Source: Akkermansia muciniphila (GTDB lineage: Bacteria > Verrucomicrobiota > Verrucomicrobiia > Verrucomicrobiales > DEV007). From it: a DNA stretch of 64,000 bases. The position numbers were made by a program, and so were the translations under genes. The DNA lies in assembly GCA_945883495.1 (NCBI GenBank), contig CAMCXS010000018.1, positions 1 through 64,000 on the forward strand. Direction: 5' to 3'. This document shows, one piece after another, positions 24,750-31,803 of this stretch (positions are counted from its first letter, which is position 1; every line of letters begins with the position of its first letter). The notes under the pieces are model-generated. The model searched no databases. It saw nothing but the letters and a program-made list of their open reading frames with translations, and was not told the DNA's origin.

Positions 24750-25137
24750 CATGGAGATCGGTGACCTAGCGGAACTCCAGCAGAGCGAGGGCGAGTTCTT
24801 CCGCCTTTGCGAGACGCAACGCTTCCACTTGAACCCGGAGCCCAGCATCCAAAGCGCCGCAGACCCGATCGAGTTGGGCCAAGGTGATTTGCTCCCCCCC
24901 ATGCTCGAAGCCTCGTTCGATCAATTCACGGCCCGCTCGGGTTTCTTCCATTGGCAGCAATTCTCCGATCATGGGTTTGAGTTCTTCCGGACTCTTGGAT
25001 CGAAAGCGTTGTATCAAGAATTGCGTCGTGGAAAAGCAAAGGCCGGCCACCTTCGGCTTGGACACTTTGGGATGCGCGAAAGCGGTCAGTGGGGATTCCC
25101 TCCCCGCGACCAACGCCAGCCAATCCCAGGATCTCAC
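24750..25137 (-). pseudogene. Decayed Rpn-like nuclease gene
   Basis: The residual frame (about 123 codons) aligns with the intact homologue at 28762-29634. WLALVAGRESPL and KPKV at the start are followed directly by LCFSTTQFLIQRFRSKSPEE, so about 135 residues holding the PD-(D/E)xK core are deleted in frame. The N-terminus is missing. The Ser codon TCG in FRSVADL has become TAG (24766-24768), and similarity then stops at the flank of array 3. It cannot encode an active nuclease. Confidence 0.8.
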
Positions 25138-25223
25138 CTCAATCCGGCGACGAACGGCTCCCTCCTTGCTTGTTCATTCATCCAGCATCTTGACGTCACG
25201 CTAAATGATACTTTGATGCCTTT

Positions 25224-25505
25224 ATGCGTACCACCGTCACGTTGGCTCCCGACGTCGAGGAGCTGATTCGTGATCAAGTCCGCAGGACCAAACGCCCGTT
25301 CAAGTTCGTATTGAACCACCTCCTGCGCACCGCGCTGCGCGGCAACTCCGGTACAGATCCGGTCGCTCCCTTCCGTATCGAAGCCCGCCCGCTCGGCCTG
25401 CTCTCCGGCCACGACCCGCGTGGATTGGCAAAAGCTGCCGACGACATCGAAGCGGAGGCGTTCCTCTCCCTCACCCATCGGTTGGAGGAGGCGCACAAGT
25501 CGTGA
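25224..25505 (+). CDS. VapB/CopG-like ribbon-helix-helix antitoxin
   Basis: This 93-residue protein has the pattern MRTTVTLAPDVEELIRDQVRRTKRPFKFVLNHLLRTAL, a ribbon-helix-helix DNA-binding fold, followed by a C-terminal tail that would bind a PIN toxin. Its TGA overlaps the GTG of the next gene by 4 bases, the usual VapBC coupling. That toxin gene is broken, so this antitoxin may be an orphan, useful only against related VapC proteins. TTGACG at 25190 may be part of its promoter, though no good -10 box follows. Confidence 0.7.
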   Translation: MRTTVTLAPDVEELIRDQVRRTKRPFKFVLNHLLRTALRGNSGTDPVAPFRIEARPLGLLSGHDPRGLAKAADDIEAEAFLSLTHRLEEAHKS

Positions 25506-25780
25506 TCATTCCTGACGCAAACCTCCTCCTTTACGCCTACGACTCGTCGAGCCCGTTCCACCTCGCCGCCAAAGCGTGCGAGTCTAAAGAAGGCCACCCA
25601 TCCGGGCTTTTCGGAAACACTCTCCCGCTAAGGAAATACCTCGAGCCCTTCCATGGCAGCGGCCTTGCGCTGGCGATCGTCGAAACTCAGGAATGCCGTC
25701 GCCTCCAAGAGCATGGCGGCACCGACATGCATCAGGTCCAGGCTGCGTGTGCCCAGGCTGGCGCTGTGCCGGTCCGATAA
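25502..25780 (+). pseudogene. Truncated VapC PIN-domain toxin
   Basis: The first 26 residues (MIIPDANLLLYAYDSSSPFH...) are a typical PIN-domain start with the first catalytic Asp. After AAKAC the frame no longer resembles a PIN domain and the rest is antisense to the intact VapC gene that ends at 25628. Only about 75-80 bases of the toxin are left. It looks as if a second TA module replaced its 3' part. Confidence 0.75.
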
Positions 25781-26062
25781 CTCCCCCGCCAACGCAAACC
25801 AGGCCAAAAGGGGAACCGATCGAATCGCGAAAACTCCCTTCCCGGCGTCCTCTCGGAACAACTTCCATTTCAGGGATGCCTCGTCCGCACCGATCTCCTT
25901 ACGAAACACCGCCAACTGAATCGCGTTGCGCAACTCAAGCTCGACCAACGGCGACAGCCAAACGGGCCCGGTCAGCCCCTGCATGACCGCAGCCGCCCTC
26001 GCGCTGGTGCTTTCCACCTTGTAGAGGGAAACGACAAACCCGGTGTCGGCGTAGGTGATCAC
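25628..26062 (-). CDS. VapC-like PIN-domain toxin
   Basis: This full-length 144-residue PIN protein has acidic residues at the expected places: YADTGF near the start, VELELRNAI, SLDLMHVGAAML and LSFDDRQRKAA. PIN toxins of this family cut RNA in a metal-dependent way, often tRNA. The start is GTG at 26062, overlapping the antitoxin stop by 4 bases. No damage is visible, so with its antitoxin it is probably a working module. Its 3' end abuts the truncated VapC relic. Confidence 0.8.
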   Translation of the reverse strand: MITYADTGFVVSLYKVESTSARAAAVMQGLTGPVWLSPLVELELRNAIQLAVFRKEIGADEASLKWKLFREDAGKGVFAIRSVPLLAWFALAGELSDRHSASLGTRSLDLMHVGAAMLLEATAFLSFDDRQRKAAAMEGLEVFP

Positions 26063-26307
26063 CGGTCACCGCGGTCATAATCCACCACGGAACCGGCCTC
26101 CGGCGCTGCGGTTTCAGCGGGGAACAACCGGTGGAGCCGGGCGAGGAAGTCCGGCATCACCACCTCAGGGGCCACGGAATGAGGAACAGGAGAGAGGTGC
26201 GCGAACGCCTTGCCGCTCCGGGTGATCTCCACGCATTCCCCTTCCTCAATCCAACGGGCCACCTTGGGGAAGTCGTTGCGCAGATCGCGAACTGTCGCGG
26301 TTTTCAT
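26059..26307 (-). CDS. Phd/YefM-family antitoxin
   Basis: This 82-residue protein starts MKTATVRDLRNDFPKVARWIEEGECVEITRSGKAFAHL, the standard N-terminal DNA-binding fold of Phd/YefM antitoxins. The C-terminal part (FLARLHRLFP...) would wrap the toxin. The ATG at 26307 was chosen over an upstream extension to 26505 because the conserved fold starts here and a perfect palindrome lies just before it. It overlaps the PIN gene by 4 bases. Confidence 0.8.
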   Translation of the reverse strand: MKTATVRDLRNDFPKVARWIEEGECVEITRSGKAFAHLSPVPHSVAPEVVMPDFLARLHRLFPAETAAPEAGSVVDYDRGDR

Positions 26308-26308
26308 G

Positions 26309-26328
26309 GTGAGACCATTGTGTCTCAC
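26309..26328. promoter_or_regulatory. Autoregulatory operator palindrome of the Phd/VapC operon
   Basis: GTGAGAC (26309-26315) and GTCTCAC (26322-26328) form a perfect 7-6-7 inverted repeat ending two bases before the antitoxin start codon. The position suggests binding by the Phd-type antitoxin, with block of transcription or of ribosome access. Confidence 0.6.
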
Positions 26329-26449
26329 GCCTTGTTCGGAGTCAAAAGGATCCGGCACCTCCGGTCGCAGGCCTTCGATTCTTCCCAGTTCACAGGCGAC
26401 GCGACTGGTGTACTCCCAGACCGGCAGGCGGCGGCCCAGCAACGGGGTT

Positions 26450-27730
26450 CTACGGTTGAGGGGCGGGAGTTCCGACTTCCAGGACGACGCGGAAGCCCTG
26501 TCCAAAGTCCCCAGTCGAAGGTGGTCTAAAGCCGCGATACGATGACATCAGCATAGACTCACGTGACGACCAGCAGGCACCTCGCAGAACACGGAATGTC
26601 TGCGCCGAATCCCACCAATCCGCGCACCACTCCCAAGTGTTGCCTCCTAGGTCAAATAACCCGAAGCCGTTCGCAGTAAATTTTCCAACTGGTGAAGTAC
26701 GGTCAAATCCGTCGTCGTAGCCCGAAATCCCAGGTTCATCTCCCATCGGATTCCGTTTGCATTCTTCCCCGTAATAATTGCCCTCTTTCTTCTGCGGTGG
26801 GAAACTTTCTCCCCAAGGATAGCCTGCAACCTTCATGTGCAGACTTCGAATCGGCGCTGCTGCATCCTCGTCCTTGCCGATTCCCACTGCGCAACTCCAC
26901 TCGTGGTCCGTTGGAAGGCGGTAAACATCCTTTGCTCCGATTTTCCTACGCTTCTGCTCGGCTACCGTAAGCCAGGCGCAGAAGGTTTTCGCGTCATCCC
27001 AAGTCACCCGCACCGCCGGGTGATCGTCCCCTTGAGGGAAGCCGGCCTTCTTTAACTCCCGCTTCGTATCCTCCACAAACGCCGCATAATCCTTCACCCG
27101 GGTCTCCCAAATGCTAAACCGGATCGTCTTCCCTTCGCTCGGCCCGCCCGTGATCGGCACCGGGACAAACCGCATCCCAAGCGTGTTTTCGAACGGTTTG
27201 TCCGGGGCGGCCTTGGTGGCGGTCAGGCTGATGGCGTCTCCGGTCAGTTTTTGGAATAGGCCCGCCTCCCGTTAGGCTTTTACGTCCAGGGCTTCGTCCA
27301 GTTTCCCGGCTTTCGTCAGTTCCTCCTGATACGCGGTCAAGGCGACGCCGAACTTCTCTATGATCGGAGCGACGGCCTTTTGCCTGGCGGCGAGGAGCTT
27401 GCCCGCCTGTTCCCGGTAAGTCGCCCGCAACTTGGCCAACCCCGGCGCCACGCCATCGTCCTGCTCCGGCAACGGCCCCTTGTCCTTCACCCGCTGAATC
27501 TCTTCACGCAAGACCAGGGCATCTTCCAGCTTCCCACCCTGCGAGGCCGATTGCATGGCCCGTTCCAGCGCCCCGAGATACTTGGCGTCCAAGGCCGCGA
27601 CTTCCTCCCGGAACTGCTTGCCCACGTGCAACTCGTAAACGGACCGGAACTGGCTCTCGATTTCCGCGACATCCGCCCGGGCGATGCCGAGCAACAGCAG
27701 ACAGGTGAGGACGGTGATTGTTGGTTTCAT
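26450..27730 (-). pseudogene. Exported SUMF1-domain protein gene interrupted by one in-frame TAA
   Basis: The 5' part starts at ATG 27730 with a signal peptide (MKPTITVLTCLLLLGIARA) and a helical coiled-coil-like region of about 130 residues ending LDEALDVKA. A TAA at 27272-27274 follows, and the same frame continues through REAGLFQKL and DKPFENTLGMRFVPV into a complete SUMF1/formylglycine-generating-enzyme-like domain ending at 26450. Joined, they give about 426 residues, a common verrucomicrobial architecture. The domain has NTWEWCADWW and RVLRGACW but lacks the catalytic cysteine pair of true sulfatase activators. It could be a pseudogene, or the 3' part could restart internally, for example at 27175. 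Confidence 0.75.
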
Positions 27731-27847
27731 GGGACGGCCAAGTGAGCCTAGCGGGCCACCTAGGGACTGGCAATGGAGATTTTTGGGGGATCCGGTGCCG
27801 AATGGATCGCCCCTTGGCAAGCCCGGCTGCCCGCCCTACACTGTGGC

Positions 27848-28114
27848 ATGGAATCCCAGGAAGAGATCGACCGGCTCGCGGACGCCATTTACCGGGACAA
27901 GGTATTGCGGGCGCGGGCCGAAGATCCGGCGGAGAAGTTCTTGGACGGCATCCGGCTGTTTGAATCCGCCCTGCAATTCACCCGGGCGGGAGTGGCGGCG
28001 GAACTCGGCACGCAGGATGAGGTGGCGATCTCGGAAGCCGTGCAACGCCGGTTCGACCGGATGCGCAAGTTGGAGGAACACGGCCTCTATCAACCGCTCC
28101 CGTCGCGCCCGTGA
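27848..28114 (+). CDS. Small protein coupled to a nucleotidyltransferase
   Basis: This 88-residue helical charged protein (ESQEEIDRLADAIYRDKVLRARAE, then FDRMRKLEEHG) has no known motif. Its TGA overlaps the GTG of the nucleotidyltransferase gene by 4 bases, so the two are translationally coupled, a layout typical of two-gene TA modules. The ATG at 27848 is followed by the regular helix pattern. The upstream extension to 27773 is not convincing. Whether it is an antitoxin, a toxin or a substrate is unknown. Confidence 0.55.
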   Translation: MESQEEIDRLADAIYRDKVLRARAEDPAEKFLDGIRLFESALQFTRAGVAAELGTQDEVAISEAVQRRFDRMRKLEEHGLYQPLPSRP

Positions 28115-28671
28115 AATTGGAGGAAATCGCCGGGGTCATCATCGCGGTGATCCAGGAGGCCGGCTTGCCGTTCATGGTGGTGGGAGGGCTTTCGAGCAAT
28201 GTCTACAGCATTGCCCGATCGACCAAGGATGTGGATATCGTGATTCGCCTAGAGTCGCCGGGGCAGTTGCGCCGGATCGAAGAACTCCTTCCCGCGCGGT
28301 TTCGCTTTGATCCGCAAGTGACGTTCGAGGGGATCACGGGGGACATCCGGCATATCATCCACGTAGAGGGAACGCCCTTCGTGATCGAACTCTTTGAACT
28401 GCCCGGGGACGATGCCTTTCAACTTCAGCGTTTTGACCGCCGCCGGGAGATTGTCCTGGCCACTCTGAATGTCACCGCACCGATCCCCACCGCGGAAGAC
28501 GTGGTTGTGCAAAAGCTTCGGTGGGGACGTCCGAAAGACATCGAGGACGTGCGCGGCATCCTCACCGTCCAAGGCCCCGCCCTCGATTACGCCCACATCG
28601 AAGCCTGGTGCGGGAAGCTGAACATACTCGACCGCTACCACGCCGTCCGCGCGACGGTGCCGGAGATTTGA
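28111..28671 (+). CDS. Nucleotidyltransferase-fold protein (AbiEii/MNT-like)
   Basis: This 186-residue protein starts at GTG 28111. The nucleotidyltransferase core is visible: GGLSSNVYSIARSTKDVDIVI, with the Gly-Ser loop at about 25-29 and Asp40/Asp42 as the metal-binding pair. A later FVIELFELPGDDAF may hold the third acidic residue. Similar proteins appear as AbiEii-type toxins or as minimal nucleotidyltransferases of TA pairs. The substrate (tRNA, protein or nucleotide) is not predictable. The 4-base overlap with the preceding small gene and the TA-rich context support a two-gene module. Confidence 0.65.
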   Translation: MKLEEIAGVIIAVIQEAGLPFMVVGGLSSNVYSIARSTKDVDIVIRLESPGQLRRIEELLPARFRFDPQVTFEGITGDIRHIIHVEGTPFVIELFELPGDDAFQLQRFDRRREIVLATLNVTAPIPTAEDVVVQKLRWGRPKDIEDVRGILTVQGPALDYAHIEAWCGKLNILDRYHAVRATVPEI

Positions 28672-28761
28672 TTGCGGGAGCTTGGCCCGTCCGGGATGGC
28701 GATCAATTCCAAGCGGGCGGACAACCTGTCCACCTTACGGAAGTTGATCTCTTAGCCCGGG

Positions 28762-29634
28762 TCAGGCGTGGGTGGCCAGCCAGGCTTGGAGATCGGCGAC
28801 CGACCGGAAATCCAGCAAAGCGAGGGCGAGTTCTTCCGCCTTCGCGAGCGGCAACGCCTCCACCTGGACCCGGAGCCGAGAATCCAAACCGCCGCAGACC
28901 CGCTCCAACAAGGCCAAGGTAACTTGCTCAACCCCGCGTTCGAAGCCACGTTCGATCAATTCACGTCCGGCACGGGTCTCTTCCACTGGCAGTAATTCTC
29001 CGATCATGGCTCTGATTTCCTCCGGACTTCTGGATCTGAAGCGTTGCATCAAGAATTGCACGTAGATCGCGGAAAAGCAAAGGCGGTCCTCTTCTTCCAG
29101 ACCGGCGTGGCCGCGCAAGGCGTGGTAGTCCTGAGGGGCCTTTGTTTCCACCTCCGTGTCGGAGTCCGCCACGACCGGGCGCAGGAGTGCAATGATGGGG
29201 CAATCCGGTGCCTCCCGCTCCAGCTCCGCAAGGCGCTCCCCGAGAAACGCGTGATGGATTTGCGGGAACCGGTCCGCTTCCGTCGGCAGATGGCCGCGAT
29301 CTCCAAAGAGGATAAACGCCTCGACCCGCTGCGGCACGTAATCCCGCTTCCGGCACTCCTCCACGGGATTCACCCGTCGCCACTGGGAAAGCCGGGCGAT
29401 CTCCGTGCGCGGGAAGATGGAGTGATCGTGGTAGAACTGGAACTCGCAAACCACATGGGGATCCGCCACGCCGGACGGTTCGAGCACCAGGTCACATTCC
29501 ACCTTCGGCTTGAACACTTTGGGCTGCGCGGAAGCGGCCAGCGGGAACTCCCTCCCAGCGACCAACGCCAGCCAATCCGGCCGGTGCCCAAAAATCTCCG
29601 CGAAGGCGCGATCCGTTTCCATGCGGATGGCCAT
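28762..29634 (-). CDS. Rpn-like PD-(D/E)xK nuclease family protein
   Basis: This 290-residue protein starts METDRAFAEIFGHRPDWLALVAG and has KPKVECDLVL, then VVCEFQFYHD, compatible with a PD-(D/E)xK core of the Rpn/DUF2887 type in which E-x-Q replaces E-x-K. A C-terminal helical part (LPVEETRAGRELIERGFERG, then AEELALALLDF) is typical of these proteins, which are abundant and variable in copy number. Rpn nucleases have been linked to recombination and phage defence. A second ATG lies at 29622. A decayed copy lies at 24750-25137. Confidence 0.7.
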   Translation of the reverse strand: MAIRMETDRAFAEIFGHRPDWLALVAGREFPLAASAQPKVFKPKVECDLVLEPSGVADPHVVCEFQFYHDHSIFPRTEIARLSQWRRVNPVEECRKRDYVPQRVEAFILFGDRGHLPTEADRFPQIHHAFLGERLAELEREAPDCPIIALLRPVVADSDTEVETKAPQDYHALRGHAGLEEEDRLCFSAIYVQFLMQRFRSRSPEEIRAMIGELLPVEETRAGRELIERGFERGVEQVTLALLERVCGGLDSRLRVQVEALPLAKAEELALALLDFRSVADLQAWLATHA

Positions 29635-29828
29635 TCGGACGGAATGGCTTGGGCGGCAAGGCGAAAGTTAGTTGGCGGGGGCGACTTCCAGAGAGCGCAT
29701 TGTGCCAGGCAAAATGCGCCACGACATCTGTGCTCGGCTAGGGGTCAACGGATAGCGAGATTGCACCAAAAAACCTTTGTCGTGAACATGGCTTTTGCAG
29801 GGACTCAGCGATGGCGATGAACTCGTCC

Positions 29829-30238
29829 CTACGGAGACAGGGAGGAAAGGAGTTCCTCTGGAGTTTTGACGGTGACGGCGGCGCCAGTGAAGTCAGCGAC
29901 ATTGCGGTCACAATGACATCGGCGGCGAGGGATTCCGCGACCACCGCTTGCATCGCGTCCTCAGTGTCTCGAAAGCCGAGGGTTAGGGCGCGGCGGGCTA
30001 GGAGGGTGGAGGCGGGGCCAACGTCGACTTGGTCGATCAAATCGAGGAGAAATGCGTTGGCGGAAGCGTGGTCGATCGCTTTGGAGAGGAGATAGTTGAG
30101 AGTGGCGAGGGAGTGCCAGGCGATAAAGCCGGAATTCCCCGGTTCCGTGCAAAGTTCGAGCACTTTTTGGCTGGAGGCGGAGCCGGGGCGCTGGAGCGGA
30201 ACGTCGAGGATGACGTTGATATCCAGAAAGATTCGCAT
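29829..30238 (-). pseudogene. PIN-domain toxin with a one-base deletion near its 3' end
   Basis: The frame begins MRIFLDINVILDV and keeps PIN features through RDTEDAMQAVVAESLAADVIVT. At about 29904-29907 one base is missing (GTGACCGCAAT where GTGACCCGCAAT is expected). Shifting the frame there restores RNVADFTGAAVTVKTPEELL and a stop at 29829-29831, giving a normal length of about 137 residues. Unshifted, the frame runs on to 29738 with unrelated sequence. The lost part holds the last acidic residue (the Asp of NVADF), so the toxin should be inactive unless the shift is a sequencing error. Confidence 0.75.
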
Positions 30239-30242
30239 CGGC

Positions 30243-30491
30243 CTACTTCACGTGCTTTGCGATGATGCCGGCGAGCCGGGCATCCCCTTCCGTCTGCGGC
30301 ACGGGGAATTTCCCAGCCCACTTGTCGAGGAACTGCCGGGTGGTAAGCGCGGATGAGCGCTCGGAAGTCCGCCGGGCGAGGGACACCGTGACCAAGTCGT
30401 CATGCATCTCATCGACCATGATGGTGTCACCAGGTTGGAGGCCCAGTGACTTGAAGGGCGCCGAGGATGAGATGGTAGCGGTGGAGGTCAT
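30243..30491 (-). CDS. Antitoxin of the broken PIN module
   Basis: This 82-residue protein has LQPGDTIMVDEMHDDLVTVSLARR in its first half, a possible AbrB-like or swapped-hairpin element, and RQFLDKWAGKFPVP in the second half, which could bind the toxin. It precedes the PIN gene on the same strand with a gap of 4 bases. The family is not certain. Its partner appears inactivated while this gene is intact, which fits loss of the toxin before the antitoxin. Confidence 0.6.
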   Translation of the reverse strand: MTSTATISSSAPFKSLGLQPGDTIMVDEMHDDLVTVSLARRTSERSSALTTRQFLDKWAGKFPVPQTEGDARLAGIIAKHVK

Positions 30492-30674
30492 GGTTCGATT
30501 TGAGAAAGTAGTCTACCAAAGATCGGGCCAAATCCAAGTGGCGTTACGGGGGGGTGAGGGGCAGGCTTTCCGTGTGTTGCCCAGGGAGGCCAAGCAGCGA
30601 AGATTCGGGCGGGCAAAAGTGCCCACTCTCCGTCATGGCGACGCCGAGCCTCAAAACTCCGTCGGTAACCCGCA

Positions 30675-30938
30675 CTCACGCGTGAGAACACCTCCGAAAA
30701 ACTTTTCGGACCCGCACTCATCGATGAACCCACGCTGCGAAAGTTGTTCGGACCCGCACTCATCGATGAACCCGCGCCGCGAAAGTTGTTCGGACCCGCA
30801 CTCATCGATGATCGCGCTCCGCGAAAGTTGTTCGGACCCGAACTCATCGATGAACCCACGCCGCGAAAAGTGTTCGGACCCGCGCTCATCGATGATCTCG
30901 CCCCCGAACACTTTTTCGGAGGCGCACTCACGCGTGAG
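30675..30938. repeat. 42-bp palindromic repeat array 4
   Basis: Seven palindromes lie at an exact 42-base spacing: terminal CTCACGCGTGAG with ACGCGT at 30678 and 30930, and internal ATCGAT at 30720, 30762, 30804, 30846 and 30888. The copy number, end types and orientation match array 2. The right flank begins GGGGACGTTGCGAAGGA, as at arrays 2 and 3, and then diverges. The left flank differs from array 2. It lies upstream of the PIN-module antitoxin and 42 bases from the end of the next gene. Confidence 0.95.
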
Positions 30939-30980
30939 GGGACGTTGCGAAGGAATTTTCGCGCTTTCGGCGGGGTGAGG

Positions 30981-31664
30981 CTACTGGCCGGCCGCCGGCT
31001 CCTTGTCCGCAGGGGCTCCCTCGGCCTCCGCTTTCTTGCGGGCGGCCAGATCTGGGAACAGGTTTTCAGCCACCAAACGGCCGAACTTTTCCCGAGCCGC
31101 GAGGCAGTTGCTTTCGTACTGACGGCGCAACGCGGTGCGCGCGATCTCCTCCTCCGCTTCGGCGATTTTGTGGGCGATGATGCTCTTCCCGTGCGCGGCG
31201 ATGGCGTCCCGCACGGCCTTGGCCCGGGCTTCCAATCCCTCCGCCGCCGGGCGCATCGGATGCTCCGCGGGCAGGGTCCGGATGCGGCTGGCCAGCATAT
31301 CCACGGTATCCGGCTGGCGAGAGAGCGATTCCCGGACGATCTCCCCGAAGGTGGCCTCGGGGAAAATCAAGGAGAGCACCGGAGCGGTGGGATGCGCCAA
31401 ATCGTGCTGCGTGGCCGCAGCGAAGACCTTGCGCACTTCATTATCCTGCTCGAAGTCAGCGGCGACGATGTAGTCGTAGGCGCAATCTCGCTCCAATTCC
31501 TTCTCATCGGAAACAGCTGCCTTTTGCGCCAGCGCCTCGTCCAACGGGGAAATGGCAGTCACAAACCCCTCCGTTCCGGGGACGCGGCGCAGCAGACGGA
31601 TGTGGCGTTGGGTCGCTCGGCGGCAGTAGACCGTAGAATCCTTATCGTAAAGTAGTCTGGGCAT
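30981..31664 (-). CDS. Hypothetical helical protein
   Basis: This 227-residue protein starts MPRLLYDKDSTVYCRRATQRHIRLLRRVPG at ATG 31664. The frame upstream to 31895 is not convincing. It is largely helical and highly charged, with a long coiled-coil-like region (about 120-210) and a low-complexity C-terminus rich in Ala, Glu and Lys. No enzyme motif is visible. It ends 42 bases from array 4. Confidence 0.55.
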   Translation of the reverse strand: MPRLLYDKDSTVYCRRATQRHIRLLRRVPGTEGFVTAISPLDEALAQKAAVSDEKELERDCAYDYIVAADFEQDNEVRKVFAAATQHDLAHPTAPVLSLIFPEATFGEIVRESLSRQPDTVDMLASRIRTLPAEHPMRPAAEGLEARAKAVRDAIAAHGKSIIAHKIAEAEEEIARTALRRQYESNCLAAREKFGRLVAENLFPDLAARKKAEAEGAPADKEPAAGQ

Positions 31665-31803
31665 TCCGAATCCTAACAGGGAACTCGCAGTTGGCAAATC
31701 CGCCCCAGCTTCTTCCAGGTGACATTTTCGGCACAATGACCCGAGGCTTGCCGCCTCAGGCTGAAGCCAGTTTTTCCCTGCACACCAACGTTCTTGCGGC
31801 ACA

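Noticed and set aside
24970-29300. Transposase at the Rpn-like loci
   Set aside because: The family is sometimes labelled as a putative transposase, but there are no terminal inverted repeats or target duplications, and the motifs are those of a PD-(D/E)xK nuclease.
16701-30938. CRISPR arrays
   Set aside because: The four arrays are regularly spaced, but the whole 42-bp unit is repeated with few changes. There are no unique spacers, and no cas genes are present.
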